Both the position numbers and the translations under genes were made by a program. DNA of 64,000 nucleotides from Neisseria zalophi (GTDB lineage Bacteria; Pseudomonadota; Gammaproteobacteria; Burkholderiales; Neisseriaceae). The notes beneath the pieces are model-generated. The model was given only the letters and a program-made list of their open reading frames with translations, ran no database searches and was not told the DNA's origin. Of the stretch, positions 10,248-20,254 are shown in pieces (the stretch's first letter is position 1; the number at the start of each line of letters is the position of its first letter). The stretch covers positions 620,001 to 684,000 of the forward strand of contig NZ_CP031700.1 in NCBI RefSeq assembly GCF_008807015.1, given 5' to 3'.

Positions 10248-10289
10248 AAAGGCCGTCTGAAATCTTGAAAATTTTCAGACGGCCTTTTT
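10248..10289. terminator. Bidirectional DUS hairpin between fumC and cysE
   Basis: An inverted DUS pair (10248-10262 and 10272-10289) with A/T flanks on both sides, between the convergent genes fumC and cysE. Confidence 0.85.
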
Positions 10290-10343
10290 GAACATAGATG
10301 AGTTTGATTGTTTCGCTATAAATATTATTACTGTTAAATAACC

Positions 10344-11156
10344 TTAAATCATAAAATCAATAAAATCCATACTTTGATCCATTTCTTTGGCGGGATTGTT
10401 AGCAGATTTTCCCGTTGCTTTGGCTGGTACACCTACAACCGTGCTGTGCGGTGGTACATCATATACAACCACACTGCCGGCACCGACTTTGGCATATTCG
10501 CCAATGTAGATATTGCCTAAAATCGAAGCATTGGCACCAATCATCACACCATCGCCGACTTTCGGATGGCGGTCGCCGCTTTCTTTGCCCGAACCACCAA
10601 GGGTAACACCATGAAGAATAGAAATATTATTGCCAAGCACGGCGGTTTCACCCGCTACAAATCCGGTCGCATGGTCAAGCATCAAACCGTGGCCGAAACG
10701 TGCGGCAGGGTGGATATCGACACCAAAAACTTCAGATGAGCGGTTTTGTAGGAAATAAGCCAGTGTTTTACGGCCGTCGTTATACAGCCAATGGTTGATG
10801 CGGTGCGCCTGAATAGCATGAAAACCTTTGAAATACAGCAATGGCAGTGAATATTCGTCACAAGCAGGGTCGCGCTCATAACAGGCCAGCAAATCCAGTT
10901 TGACAGCCTCGATAATATTGCTGTCGCAGCATAATGCCTGTTGGTACATTTCAAATAAAGCGCGCGCATCCATAACCGGGCTGGAAAGTTTGCTTGATAA
11001 ATGATAAGCCAAAACCGAATCAAGCGATTGGTGGCGTAATACGGTTTGGTGTAGGAAGCTGGCCAGCAACGGCTCGGACTGGACAGCTTGCTCGGTTTCT
11101 TGACGGAGTGTTTGCCATAAATCAAAATCTTGGCTGTTGAGATGATCTTTTTTCAT
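10344..11156 (-). CDS. cysE: Serine O-acetyltransferase
   Basis: CysE acetylates L-serine with acetyl-CoA, the first step of cysteine synthesis. The N-terminal helical domain is followed by the left-handed beta-helix of hexapeptide repeats (about 150-245). Active-site sequence HPAARFGHGLMLDHATG and the CoA-binding GGSGKESGDRHP loop are visible. Length 270 aa is typical of the longer proteobacterial form. It is convergent with fumC. The extended C-terminal tail ending DFMI resembles the Ile-terminated tail by which CysE docks into CysK, so complex formation is likely. Confidence 0.95.
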   Translation of the reverse strand: MKKDHLNSQDFDLWQTLRQETEQAVQSEPLLASFLHQTVLRHQSLDSVLAYHLSSKLSSPVMDARALFEMYQQALCCDSNIIEAVKLDLLACYERDPACDEYSLPLLYFKGFHAIQAHRINHWLYNDGRKTLAYFLQNRSSEVFGVDIHPAARFGHGLMLDHATGFVAGETAVLGNNISILHGVTLGGSGKESGDRHPKVGDGVMIGANASILGNIYIGEYAKVGAGSVVVYDVPPHSTVVGVPAKATGKSANNPAKEMDQSMDFIDFMI

Positions 11157-11283
11157 AATAAGGCCGTCTGAAAAATAAGAGGAAACACGTTTATATTATA
11201 AGTTTGCCGCATTTGGCAAGTTTGCTCGGGAAACATATCAGAAGGGAAATATCGGTTTCACTGCTAGCAATAACTATAAATTT

Positions 11284-11315
11284 ACAGCCTGCCGAATGTT
11301 GTTTCGACAGGCTGT
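11284..11315 (-). terminator. Terminator after yggX
   Basis: A stem formed by ACAGCCTG... and its complement (about 11284-11296 with 11303-11315), followed on the minus strand by an A/T-rich run, about 55 bp past the yggX stop. Confidence 0.65.
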
Positions 11316-11370
11316 GAAAATCAAAGACAGATAAACTTATCTGCATAGGCAGATTGAATATGATTTTACG

Positions 11371-11643
11371 TTACTCTTGAGGGACATAGCCTGCTGCCTG
11401 GTCGGCAGTACCGTCTCCAAAAAAGTAATTTTCCATTTGCTGGGCAAGATACTCTCTGGCACGCGGATCGGCTAAGCTCAACCGATTTTCATTAATCAGC
11501 ATGGTTTGATGGCGGGTCCAAGCTTCCCATGCTTCTTGGGATACATTTTCAAAAATCCGTTTACCTAATGCATTGGGCAGAGGGGGGAATTTCATGCCGG
11601 GGGCTTCTTTGCCCAGTTTGACACAGTAAACCATACGAGACAT
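11371..11643 (-). CDS. yggX: Probable Fe(2+)-trafficking / oxidative damage protection protein
   Basis: A 90-aa YggX-family protein implicated in protecting iron-sulfur clusters from oxidation. Family landmarks are the N-terminal [12 protein letters not shown] with conserved Cys7, the [24 protein letters not shown] core and the NENRL block. Single gene with its own terminator; a DUS lies just upstream of the ATG. It could assist the iron-sulfur enzymes coded nearby (IspH, Rieske protein), but that link is inference. Confidence 0.93.
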   Translation of the reverse strand: MSRMVYCVKLGKEAPGMKFPPLPNALGKRIFENVSQEAWEAWTRHQTMLINENRLSLADPRAREYLAQQMENYFFGDGTADQAAGYVPQE

Positions 11644-11974
11644 GGTCGTTTCCTTTTTTGTGTGTTTCAGACGGCCTAGATTTTAACGGAGCAGTACGGC
11701 TTTGTATATGCAAGGGCGTACTATCTTGTTCGATTTATATTGACTTAACAGTTTATTGGCTTCTTCAAGCCATCACCTCAAGCTTTTACAGTACAATGCG
11801 CCCGAGATTGGAGATTAAATCAAAAAGTGTTTAATGGCATATTTTGTTTATTAGTCTGAAATCAAAAAGTAAAACTCAATCTGATTTTTATCAACAGTTG
11901 TTGATAGCTGTAATGGTAAAGTATTTAAATTCAAATCTCTATGTTTTAACAGTCAATTTAAAGAAAGAAAATGT
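11644..11974. other. Divergent intergenic region yggX - nif3-like gene
   Basis: About 330 bp. It holds one DUS near 11667-11677, in the yggX leader. The rest is AT-rich with no recognisable gene or RNA. Confidence 0.5.
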
Positions 11975-12724
11975 ATGATCACGCGACAGACCATATTGGA
12001 CTGGTGCAGCGAAACTTTACAGATATCGCTATTTCAAGATTATGCACCTAATGGGTTGCAAGTTGAAGGTAGAAACGAAATCCGAAAAGTTGTCACCGCT
12101 GTTACCGCTAGTTTGGCTGCGGTTAACTACGCAGTGGAGCAAAAGGCCGATATGTTATTGGTACATCACGGCTTGTTTTGGAAAAGCGAACCCATAACCA
12201 TTACAGGCTGGAAAAAAGCACGTATTGAAACGTTGCTCAAAAATGAAATCAATATGGCAGGCTATCATCTGCCTTTAGATGCCCATCCGGTGCTCGGCAA
12301 TAATGCCCAGCTGGCTAAATTGATGGACTGGGAAACAGAAAAACGATTTGGTGAACAGAATTTGTTGAATTCAGGCCGTCTGAAACAGCCGCAAACGCTT
12401 GATGAGTTATGCCGACAGCTGCAGCAAAAGCTTGGTCGTGTTCCGACAGCAGTGGGGCAGGGCAACCGTTTGGTAGAAAAGATTGTTTGGTGTACGGGCG
12501 GGGCGCAAGGTTTCTTTCAGACGGCCATCGACGAAAGAGCCGATGTGTATCTGACCGGTGAGATTTCTGAGGCGCAATTTCATTTGGCCAATGAAACTGA
12601 CACCGCTTTTATCAGTGCAGGCCACCATGCCACCGAGCGCTATGGTATTCGTGCATTAGGAGATGCGTTGGCGGCAAAATTTGATATTGAAAATGTATTT
12701 TTCGATGAACAAAACCCCGCATAA
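11975..12724 (+). CDS. Nif3-like dinuclear metal-centre protein (YbgI family)
   Basis: A NIF3/YbgI family protein of 249 aa, forming hexameric toroids with a dinuclear metal site. Metal-ligand motifs are visible: LVHHGLFW (about 61-68), YHLPLDAHP (about 92-100) and the C-terminal SAGHHATERYG (about 213-223). It has been linked to GTP cyclohydrolase-like or cell-envelope roles, but its biochemical activity is unsettled. Two DUS copies lie inside the coding sequence (about 12374 and 12518). It precedes petABC by about 120 bp on the same strand but is probably separate. Confidence 0.9.
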   Translation: MITRQTILDWCSETLQISLFQDYAPNGLQVEGRNEIRKVVTAVTASLAAVNYAVEQKADMLLVHHGLFWKSEPITITGWKKARIETLLKNEINMAGYHLPLDAHPVLGNNAQLAKLMDWETEKRFGEQNLLNSGRLKQPQTLDELCRQLQQKLGRVPTAVGQGNRLVEKIVWCTGGAQGFFQTAIDERADVYLTGEISEAQFHLANETDTAFISAGHHATERYGIRALGDALAAKFDIENVFFDEQNPA

Positions 12725-12846
12725 AATCAAAAAACACACGAAAACTTTTACCTTATTTTAAATAATACTTTAAGTATCCCTACAAAATCAGGTAGAATTA
12801 AAGAGTTTAATGGCTCGGTATTCCCAATAATTAGGATGACTGAATA

Positions 12847-13431
12847 ATGGAAAATCAAGAAATCAACCAAAGCCGCCGCCGCTTTCTGACGTTGGCGACA
12901 GCCGGTGCCGGCGGTGTGGCCGCGCTCGGTGTCGCTACGCCGTTTTTGGCCAGCTTTTTCCCTTCCGAAAAAGCAAAAGCTGCCGGTGCGCCTATCGAAG
13001 TAGATGTGAGTAAAATCGAACCCGGACAACTGATTACTGCCGAATGGCAGGGCAAACCGATTTGGGTTCTGAATCGTACTGAAACACAACAAAAAGACTT
13101 AGTCAGTCTGAATGGTGAAATGGTCGACCCAAATTCTGAGGTGGAGCAACAGCCGGAATACTGTAAAAACGAAACCCGTTCGATTAAGCCTAATATTTTT
13201 GTTGCAATCGGTATTTGTACTCATTTGGGCTGTTCACCCACTTTCCGTCCTGATGTCGCCCCTGCAGACTTGGGCCCGGGCTGGAAAGGTGGCTTTTTCT
13301 GCCCGTGTCACGGCTCTAAATTCGATTTGGCCGGCCGTGTTTTCAAAGGTGTACCTGCACCTACCAATCTGATTATTCCACCCTATAAATACTTGAGCGA
13401 TACCACCATTTTGGTTGGTGACGACAAATAA
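12847..13431 (+). CDS. petA: Ubiquinol-cytochrome c reductase, Rieske iron-sulfur subunit
   Basis: The Rieske [2Fe-2S] subunit of the cytochrome bc1 complex. The N-terminal [14 protein letters not shown] is a twin-arginine signal-anchor. The cluster ligands are CTHLGC (about 124-129) and CPCHGSKF (about 155-162), with the Pro loop VPAP behind. It is the first gene of petABC, 11 bp before petB. Length 194 aa is normal. Confidence 0.97.
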   Translation: MENQEINQSRRRFLTLATAGAGGVAALGVATPFLASFFPSEKAKAAGAPIEVDVSKIEPGQLITAEWQGKPIWVLNRTETQQKDLVSLNGEMVDPNSEVEQQPEYCKNETRSIKPNIFVAIGICTHLGCSPTFRPDVAPADLGPGWKGGFFCPCHGSKFDLAGRVFKGVPAPTNLIIPPYKYLSDTTILVGDDK

Positions 13432-13442
13432 AGGGACTTATC

Positions 13443-14792
13443 ATGGCAAACCAAACCAATAATGAAAAAAAATCATTGTTAGGCTGGGTGGACGCACGGT
13501 TCCCTTTGTCTTCAATGATGAAAGAGCACGTAACCGAGTATTACGCGCCTAAAAACTTTAATTTCTGGTACTTCTTCGGCTCGTTGGCAATGTTGGTGCT
13601 CGTTATCCAAATTGTCAGTGGTATCTTCTTAACCATGAACTATAAGCCGGATGGTAATCTGAATGAGTACCATCTGCCTGCCGCATTTACCGCTGTTGAA
13701 TACATTATGCGAGATGTATCCGGTGGTTGGATTATCCGTTATATGCACTCTACTGGTGCATCTATGTTCTTCATTGTGGTTTATCTGCATATGTTCCGCG
13801 GATTGATTTACGGTTCGTTTAAAAAGCCGCGCGAATTGGTGTGGGTATTCGGCTCTCTGATTTTCCTTGCATTGATGGCTGAAGCCTTTATGGGTTATCT
13901 GCTGCCTTGGGGGCAAATGTCTTTCTGGGGCGCGCAGGTGATTATTAATCTGTTTGCGGCAATTCCCGTTATCGGTCCTGACTTATCTACATGGATTCGT
14001 GGCGACTTCAATGTTTCGGATGTAACCTTAAACCGTTTCTTTGCATTGCATGTGATTGCCGTACCGCTGGTATTGGTAGGCTTGGTTGCCGCCCACCTGA
14101 TTGCCTTGCATGAAGTAGGTTCAAATAACCCGGATGGCATTGAAATCAAAAAACTCAAAGATGAAAACGGTATTCCGTTAGATGGTATTCCTTTCCATCC
14201 TTACTATACGGTTAAAGATATTTTAGGCGTGGTGGTATTCCTGATTGTATTCTGCGCAGTGATGTTCTTTGCGCCGGAAGGTGGGGGCTACTTCCTTGAA
14301 GCACCAAACTTTGACCCTGCTAACCCGTTGAAAACACCTGCTCATATTGCACCGGTATGGTACTTCACACCATTCTATGCCATTTTGCGTGCCATTCCTT
14401 CTTTCTTCGGTACACAAGTTTGGGGTGTGATCGGTATGGGTGCGGCAGTAGTATTGATTGCCTTATTGCCTTGGCTTGATCGTTCACCGGTTAAATCCGT
14501 CCGCTATCGTGGCCCGATTTTCAAAGTGATGCTGGTGTTGTTTATCATCTCTTTCATCGGCTTAGGTATTTTAGGTGCAATGGTTGCAACCGATACCCGA
14601 ACCCTTGTGGCTCGTATTCTGTCTTTCATTTATTTTGCATTCTTCTTGGGTATGCCGTTCTACACCAAACTGGATAAAAACCATCCGGTTCCGGAACGTG
14701 TCACCATGAGTACAGGTAAACAGAAACTGATGTTCTTTGTTTATGTTGCCATTACCGTAGTCGGTGCATACCTGTTTGCAAGCAATATTTAA
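13443..14792 (+). CDS. petB: Ubiquinol-cytochrome c reductase, cytochrome b
   Basis: The eight-helix membrane subunit carrying both b hemes and the quinol-oxidation and reduction sites of complex III. Heme-ligand histidines occur as pairs in helix 2 (RYMHSTGASMFFIVVYLHMF) and helix 4 (ALHVIAVPLVLVGLVAAHL). The Qo-site PEWY-type motif reads PVWY (about residues 304-307) rather than PEWY. The stop TAA shares its last base with an ATG, and petC follows. Confidence 0.97.
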   Translation: MANQTNNEKKSLLGWVDARFPLSSMMKEHVTEYYAPKNFNFWYFFGSLAMLVLVIQIVSGIFLTMNYKPDGNLNEYHLPAAFTAVEYIMRDVSGGWIIRYMHSTGASMFFIVVYLHMFRGLIYGSFKKPRELVWVFGSLIFLALMAEAFMGYLLPWGQMSFWGAQVIINLFAAIPVIGPDLSTWIRGDFNVSDVTLNRFFALHVIAVPLVLVGLVAAHLIALHEVGSNNPDGIEIKKLKDENGIPLDGIPFHPYYTVKDILGVVVFLIVFCAVMFFAPEGGGYFLEAPNFDPANPLKTPAHIAPVWYFTPFYAILRAIPSFFGTQVWGVIGMGAAVVLIALLPWLDRSPVKSVRYRGPIFKVMLVLFIISFIGLGILGAMVATDTRTLVARILSFIYFAFFLGMPFYTKLDKNHPVPERVTMSTGKQKLMFFVYVAITVVGAYLFASNI

Positions 14793-14806
14793 TGAGGGCA
14801 GCGAAA

Positions 14807-15589
14807 ATGAAAAAAGTTTTAACAAAATGGGTTGCTGCCTTAGTATTGGCAGCGCCACTAAGTGCAGTAGCCGCAGAGGGCGGTCATTATGAAAAAGTTG
14901 ATATCGACTTAAGAGACCAAGTAAGTTTGCAACGTGGCGCACAGATTTTTACAAACTACTGCTTATCCTGCCACTCGGCAACAGGTATGCGTTTTAACCG
15001 TTTACAGGATATAGGGTTGTCTGAAGATGAGATTAAGAAAAATCTGATGTTTACCACCGATAAAGTCGGTGATGTGATGCAGTCGGCAATGAATCCTCAA
15101 GATGCAACCAAATGGTTTGGCGCAGCACCTCCGGATCTAACATTGATTGCCCGTTCTCGCGGAGCAGATTATCTTTATGCCTATATGCGTGGTTTCTATA
15201 AAGATCCGACACGTCCAACAGGTTGGAATAATACTGTTTTTGATAAAGTCGGCATGCCGCATCCGTTATGGCAGCACCAAGGCGTACAAGCGGTAGAGCT
15301 GGATGCAGATGGTCAACCTGTTATGGAAAAAGATGAGCATGGTAATATGGTGCCCAAGCTGTATTGGGAATCAACCGGGTTGCAATCGCGTCGTTTGCCT
15401 AATGGTAAAGTAATTACTAAAGAATACGACGATTATGCGCGAGACTTAGTCAACTTCTTGGTATATATGGGTGAACCGGCTCAGTTGCAGCGTAAACGTA
15501 CCGGCTATCTGGTGTTGATTTTCTTGATGGCGTTTATGTTGCCTTTGGCATATTTCTTGAAGAAAGAATATTGGAAAGACGTACATTAA
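14807..15589 (+). CDS. petC: Ubiquinol-cytochrome c reductase, cytochrome c1
   Basis: The c-type heme subunit that passes electrons from the Rieske protein to soluble cytochromes. It has a Sec signal (MKKVLTKWVAALVLAAP), a heme-binding CLSCHS motif near residues 51-56, an axial-ligand Met further on and a C-terminal membrane anchor (about 232-250). The ATG at 14792 overlaps the petB stop, but the one at 14807 has a GAGGG site at proper distance and starts a normal signal peptide. It ends the petABC operon. Confidence 0.96.
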   Translation: MKKVLTKWVAALVLAAPLSAVAAEGGHYEKVDIDLRDQVSLQRGAQIFTNYCLSCHSATGMRFNRLQDIGLSEDEIKKNLMFTTDKVGDVMQSAMNPQDATKWFGAAPPDLTLIARSRGADYLYAYMRGFYKDPTRPTGWNNTVFDKVGMPHPLWQHQGVQAVELDADGQPVMEKDEHGNMVPKLYWESTGLQSRRLPNGKVITKEYDDYARDLVNFLVYMGEPAQLQRKRTGYLVLIFLMAFMLPLAYFLKKEYWKDVH

Positions 15590-15606
15590 ATTCCGCATTT
15601 TAGTTA

Positions 15607-15640
15607 AAAAGCAAAGCCAATATGTGCTTTGCTTTTTTTA
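15607..15640 (+). terminator. Terminator of petABC
   Basis: An AAAAGCAAAG / CTTTGCTTTT stem followed by a T-run, 18 bp after the petC stop. Confidence 0.85.
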
Positions 15641-15829
15641 TTTCTCTAAAATAGATATTAAAAATCCAATCTGTTCGTTTTGCACATGCTGTTGATTAAA
15701 ACTATAGATGCATACTTATTATCAAATAATAATAGTCGGATTATTACTTATAAACTGCTTGAATATTATTCAGACGGCCTTATATAAAACACTATTAATT
15801 TTCTCCCTGTAGATATAGGAAAAATAAAG

Positions 15830-16393
15830 ATGACTGAACAAAACCAACCCACAGAAGTTGAGGATGTATTAGAAACATCTGAAGCCAATGAAAATGAAGC
15901 AGAAGAGCAAGCGCAGGAAAAGCCTTCTTATGAAGATTTAGAGGCTAAAGTAGCAGAGTTAGAGGGCTTATTGAAGGAGGAACAGTTGCGCGGATTGGCC
16001 AATGAGCAAAATTTGCGCCGTCGCCATCAAGAAGAAGTTCAAGCTACGCATAAATATGCAGGTCAAAAATTTGCCGCAGAAATGTTGCCGGTTAAAGACT
16101 ATTTAGAAATGGCGTTGCTTGATCAAAGTGGTAATTTTGATGCTTTAAAAACAGGTGTTCAAATGACTTTAAACGAACTAAATAAAGCATTTGAACATAC
16201 TCAAATCACTGAAATCAACCCTGCTCAAGGTGATAAATTAGATCCTTATTATCATCAGGCTATACAAACGGTTGAAAGTGAACAGGAGCCGAATACTATT
16301 GTAGGTATTATGAAAAAAGGCTACCAACTCGCCGACCGTGTATTGCGTCCGGCTATGGTAACGGTGGCTAAGAAGAAGGAAAGTGAAAGCTAA
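15830..16393 (+). CDS. grpE: Nucleotide exchange factor GrpE
   Basis: The GrpE co-chaperone that releases ADP from DnaK. An acidic N-terminus (rich in Glu, about 1-45) leads into a long coiled coil (about 35-85). The conserved core follows: LPVKDYLEMAL, the NPAQGDKLDPYYHQAI block and a C-terminal beta domain with IVGIMKKGYQLADRVLRPA. Length 187 aa. It sits about 255 bp upstream of dnaK on the same strand. dnaJ is not adjacent. Confidence 0.95.
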   Translation: MTEQNQPTEVEDVLETSEANENEAEEQAQEKPSYEDLEAKVAELEGLLKEEQLRGLANEQNLRRRHQEEVQATHKYAGQKFAAEMLPVKDYLEMALLDQSGNFDALKTGVQMTLNELNKAFEHTQITEINPAQGDKLDPYYHQAIQTVESEQEPNTIVGIMKKGYQLADRVLRPAMVTVAKKKESES

Positions 16394-16433
16394 TCAATTT
16401 TTTGCAAGATGTGATTAGAGAATAGAAGTTGAT

Positions 16434-16470
16434 TTTTCAGATGGCATGAAATTATAGGCCGTCTGAAAAA
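16434..16470 (+). terminator. Imperfect DUS hairpin after grpE
   Basis: TTTTCAGATGGC at 16434 pairs imperfectly with GGCCGTCTGAAAAA at 16457. One arm is a degenerate DUS. It may partly terminate grpE transcription ahead of dnaK. Confidence 0.45.
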
Positions 16471-16551
16471 ATCTTGTGGATAAGTAAATCAAGCACTTGA
16501 ATTAAAAATCAATATTGAATTAAGATTTAATGAAAAAAATGACATTTCAGG

Positions 16552-16576
16552 CTTGAAAAGTGACAAAACCGCCTTA
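16552..16576 (+). promoter_or_regulatory. Candidate heat-shock (sigma-32) promoter of dnaK
   Basis: CTTGAAA at 16552-16558 matches the sigma-32 -35 consensus exactly. An 11-12-base spacer is followed by a C-rich box (CCGCCTTA, about 16569-16576) resembling the CCCCAT-type -10. The leader to the dnaK ATG would be about 65-70 bases. The -10 match is only partial. Confidence 0.4.
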
Positions 16577-16648
16577 TTTACGAATCCGACAAGAGGATAA
16601 CCTCGAATAAAGTTTATAAATTATTATTTAAATTTAAGGAGCAACACA

Positions 16649-18577
16649 ATGGCAAAAGTTATCGGTATCGATTTAGGTACAACCAACTCTTGTTTGGCTA
16701 TTTCGGAAAACGGCCAAACTAAAGTAATTGAAAATGCAGAAGGTGCGAGAACCACGCCTTCGGTGATTGCATACCTTGATGGTGGTGAAATCTTGGTAGG
16801 TGCGCCGGCAAAACGACAAGCCGTAACCAACGCTAAAAATACCATTTATGCTGCCAAACGGCTAATCGGTCATAAATTCGAAGATAAAGAAGTACAAAAA
16901 GACCTTGATTTAATGCCTTTTGAAATCGTTAAATCAAACAATGGCGATGCTTGGGTGAAAGCGCAAGGTAAAGAATTATCTCCTCCTCAAGTTTCTGCCG
17001 AAGTATTGCGTAAAATGAAACAAGCTGCAGAAGCTTATTTGGGCGAAACTGTAACGGAAGCTGTGATTACTGTTCCTGCTTACTTTAATGACAGCCAACG
17101 TCAGGCCACCAAAGATGCCGGCCGTATTGCCGGTTTGGATGTAAAACGTATTATTAACGAACCGACTGCCGCCGCATTGGCTTTCGGTATGGATAAAAAT
17201 ACCAAAGGCGATCGCAAAGTTGCCGTTTATGACTTAGGTGGCGGTACATTCGATATTTCAATTATTGAAATTGCTGATGTTGACGGTGAAAAACAATTTG
17301 AAGTTTTGGCAACCAACGGTGATACTTTCTTGGGTGGCGAAGACTTCGACCAACGTTTGATTGACCACATTATTAGTGAATTCAAAAAAGAGCAAGGAAT
17401 TGATCTAAAACAAGATGTTATGGCCTTGCAACGTTTGAAAGAAGCTGCCGAAAAAGCCAAAATCGAATTGTCTAGCGGCCAACAAACAGAAGTAAACCTG
17501 CCTTATATCACTATGGATTCAACAGGCCCGAAACACTTGGCCATGAAAATTACCCGTGCCAAATTTGAAAGCTTGGTTGAAGATTTGATTGAACGCTCTA
17601 TCGAGCCCTGCCGCGTGGCCGTAAAAGATGCCGGCTTGAGCGTAGGCGATATTGATGATGTGATTTTGGTCGGCGGTCAAAGCCGTATGCCTAAAGTGCA
17701 AGATGCTGTTAAAGCTTTCTTCGGCAAAGAGCCGCGTAAAGATGTGAACCCTGATGAAGCCGTTGCTATCGGTGCCGCTATTCAAGGTGAAGTATTAGGT
17801 GGCGGCCGTAGTGATGTTTTACTGCTTGACGTAACCCCGCTGTCTTTGGGTATTGAGACTATGGGCGGTGTGATGACCAAGTTGATTAATAAAAACACCA
17901 CTATTCCGACTAAAGCATCACAAGTGTTCTCAACTGCCGAAGACAACCAAAGCGCAGTAACCATTCATGTGTTGCAAGGTGAGCGCGAGCGTGCATCTGC
18001 CAATAAATCATTGGGTAATTTCAATTTAGGCGATATCGCACCGGCTCCTCGCGGTATGCCGCAAATTGAAGTAACTTTTGATATCGATGCCAATGGTATT
18101 CTGCATGTGTCTGCCAAAGATAAAGGTACCGGCAAAGAAGCGAAGATTACCATTCAAGGTTCTTCAGGTTTGAGCGAGGAAGAAATCGAACGTATGGTTA
18201 AAGATGCCGAAGCCAATGCGGAAGAAGATAAAAAACTGACCGAATTGGTAGCATCACGCAACCAAGCCGAAGCTTTGATTCATTCTGTGAAAAAATCATT
18301 GGGTGACTATGGCGATAAATTGGATGCTGATGAAAAAGCCAAAATCGAAGACGCTTTGAAAGCTGCTGAAGAAGCGGTAAAAGGTGAAGATAAGGCCGAT
18401 ATCGATGCTAAAGCGGAAGCTTTGGGTACAGCCAGCCAAAAATTAGGCGAGATGGTTTATGCGCAGGCACAAGCCGAAGCCAATGCGGCAGAGGGACAAG
18501 CCGAAGGCGGTGCTAAAAACAACAATGATGATGTTGTAGATGCCGAGTTTGAAGAAGTTAAAGATCAGAAAGATTAA
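16649..18577 (+). CDS. dnaK: Chaperone DnaK (Hsp70)
   Basis: The ATP-driven Hsp70 chaperone for nascent and misfolded proteins. The ATPase domain (about 1-385) starts [11 protein letters not shown] and contains [11 protein letters not shown] and [10 protein letters not shown]. The linker [14 protein letters not shown] (about 390) joins the substrate-binding beta domain and a helical lid. The tail ends [15 protein letters not shown], close to the EEV-rich consensus. 642 aa is full length. An AAGGAG site precedes the ATG. Two hairpins follow. Confidence 0.98.
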   Translation: MAKVIGIDLGTTNSCLAISENGQTKVIENAEGARTTPSVIAYLDGGEILVGAPAKRQAVTNAKNTIYAAKRLIGHKFEDKEVQKDLDLMPFEIVKSNNGDAWVKAQGKELSPPQVSAEVLRKMKQAAEAYLGETVTEAVITVPAYFNDSQRQATKDAGRIAGLDVKRIINEPTAAALAFGMDKNTKGDRKVAVYDLGGGTFDISIIEIADVDGEKQFEVLATNGDTFLGGEDFDQRLIDHIISEFKKEQGIDLKQDVMALQRLKEAAEKAKIELSSGQQTEVNLPYITMDSTGPKHLAMKITRAKFESLVEDLIERSIEPCRVAVKDAGLSVGDIDDVILVGGQSRMPKVQDAVKAFFGKEPRKDVNPDEAVAIGAAIQGEVLGGGRSDVLLLDVTPLSLGIETMGGVMTKLINKNTTIPTKASQVFSTAEDNQSAVTIHVLQGERERASANKSLGNFNLGDIAPAPRGMPQIEVTFDIDANGILHVSAKDKGTGKEAKITIQGSSGLSEEEIERMVKDAEANAEEDKKLTELVASRNQAEALIHSVKKSLGDYGDKLDADEKAKIEDALKAAEEAVKGEDKADIDAKAEALGTASQKLGEMVYAQAQAEANAAEGQAEGGAKNNNDDVVDAEFEEVKDQKD

Positions 18578-18624
18578 GATTTTTTATTTTCAAACCCAAT
18601 ATCTATTATTCATTTGGTAACCGG

Positions 18625-18713
18625 AAACAGCCGAAACCTAATAAAAGGTTTCGGCTGTTTATATTTTCTTCAGAAGTGTAGGCAGAGGCCGTCTGAAAGA
18701 TTCAGACGGCTTT
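18625..18713 (+). terminator. Double terminator after dnaK
   Basis: The first hairpin has 14-bp arms (18625-18638 and 18647-18660, AAACAGCCGAAACC type). A second, at about 18685-18713, is an inverted DUS pair followed by TTTAAT. Confidence 0.85.
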
Positions 18714-18950
18714 AATATTGGGTTATGTGCAATAATTAGGTAATAGGATGTGATGTTGTTTCATGGAAATAGTAAGATTGTTCTGTTAAAAAATGTTTGT
18801 TTTTTTATAGTAAAGCCTTGCATTGGAAAGTGTTTTGCCGTTTAATGCGCTCTATTGCCGAGTGTTTGGCATTTGCTGCATATAGTTTGAGTAATTGTAG
18901 TAGGGTAATTTTTGTGCCTGTTAGGGTACAGTATTTGAAGGATATTAAAG
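18714..18950. other. Leader region of the polyamine-binding lipoprotein gene
   Basis: AT-rich, without an identifiable gene; open frames here start in all phases but lack ribosome-binding sites. Must carry the promoter of the next gene. Confidence 0.4.
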
Positions 18951-20114
18951 ATGAAAAAAACTTGGTTAGTTTCTGCACTGGCAGGCTTGGTTTTGGCTGC
19001 ATGTGGTGGTTCGGGAAGCGATACGCAACAAGTTGCAGACAACGCAGCAGCAAGTGGCGGGGAGCAAAAAGAAACCGTACAGGCAACGGGTGATTTGAAT
19101 ATTTATAACTGGTCGGATTATGTGGCGCCGGAAACCGTTAGTGAATTTGAAAAAGCCAACGGCGTCAAAGTACGTTATGACTATTATGATAGCAATGAAA
19201 CGCTGGAAGCTAAAGTGCTGACCGGTAAATCGGGATATGATTTGGTAGCACCCTCAATTGCCAATGTAGGCCGTCAGATTAAAGCCGGAGCTTATCAAGA
19301 AATCGATAAAAATCAAATTGCCAATTATGGCAATATTGATTCCGAATTATTGACGATGATGGATAAAGTGGATCCCGGTAATAAATATGCCGTACCGTAT
19401 TTCTGGGGAATTAATACGTTAGCGATAAATAAAGAGCAAGTTCAAAAAGCGCTTGGTACAGATCAGTTGCCCGAAAATGAATGGGATTTGGTGTTTAATC
19501 CTGAATATACGGCTAAGTTGAAATCATGCGGTATCAGTTTTTTAGATAGCCCGACCGAACAAATTCCTTTGGCTTTGAATTATTTGGGCAAAGATGCCAA
19601 TAGTGAAAATGCCGATGATTTAAAAGCGGCGGTAGATATGATGAAGAAAGTGCGCCCTGATGTGAAGCGTTTCAGCTCGTCCGGCTATATCGACGATATG
19701 GCTGCCGGTAATCTATGTGTGGCAATTGGTTATGGCGGTGATTTGAATATTGCCAAAAACCGTGCCAAAGAAGCGGGCAACGGCGTGGATGTTCAAGTAT
19801 TGACGCCGAAAACTGGTGTGGGTATTTGGATTGATTCGTTTATGATTCCGAAAGATGCACAAAATGTTGCCAATGCACATAAATATATCAGCCATACTTT
19901 AGATCCTAAAGTGGCTGCACAAAATGGTAATGCCGTTACCTACGCACCTGCCAGCAAACCTGCCCGTGAACTGATGGATAAACAGTATGCGGAAGATAAT
20001 TCTATCTTCCCAAGCGATGAGGTTAAGGCAAAAAGTTTCGTTGTATTGCCGAAATCACCTGATGCGGTAAAACTCAGTGTCCGTTTGTGGCAAGGCTTGA
20101 AAGCCGGTCAGTAA
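18951..20114 (+). CDS. potF: Polyamine ABC transporter substrate-binding lipoprotein (PotF-like)
   Basis: A periplasmic-side binding protein for putrescine or spermidine. MKKTWLVSALAGLVLAAC is a lipoprotein signal with lipidated Cys18, followed by a low-complexity linker. The mature domain opens LNIYNWSDYVAPETVSEFE and contains LKSCGISFLDSP, YLGKD and CVAIGYGGD, all close to PotF of enterobacteria. The second conserved Cys pair (KSCGIS, LCVAIG) could form the PotF-type disulfide. 387 aa. No permease or ATPase genes adjoin it, as is common for neisserial PotD/PotF paralogues. A DUS overlaps the stop. Confidence 0.9.
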   Translation: MKKTWLVSALAGLVLAACGGSGSDTQQVADNAAASGGEQKETVQATGDLNIYNWSDYVAPETVSEFEKANGVKVRYDYYDSNETLEAKVLTGKSGYDLVAPSIANVGRQIKAGAYQEIDKNQIANYGNIDSELLTMMDKVDPGNKYAVPYFWGINTLAINKEQVQKALGTDQLPENEWDLVFNPEYTAKLKSCGISFLDSPTEQIPLALNYLGKDANSENADDLKAAVDMMKKVRPDVKRFSSSGYIDDMAAGNLCVAIGYGGDLNIAKNRAKEAGNGVDVQVLTPKTGVGIWIDSFMIPKDAQNVANAHKYISHTLDPKVAAQNGNAVTYAPASKPARELMDKQYAEDNSIFPSDEVKAKSFVVLPKSPDAVKLSVRLWQGLKAGQ

Positions 20115-20142
20115 GGCCGTCTGAATGTATTAAGTGATAAGT

Positions 20143-20177
20143 AAAAACACGGCATTTGTTGATGCCGTGTTTTTCTT
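20143..20177 (+). terminator. Terminator after potF-like gene
   Basis: Stem AAAAACACGGCAT / ATGCCGTGTTTTT (20143-20155 and 20162-20174), ending in a T-run. Confidence 0.88.
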
Positions 20178-20254
20178 TCGTGTGATGAATGAGTACATTT
20201 GGGGCTATATGATTCAGACGGCCTTTGTGATTTAAAGATTCTTGTGTATATATT

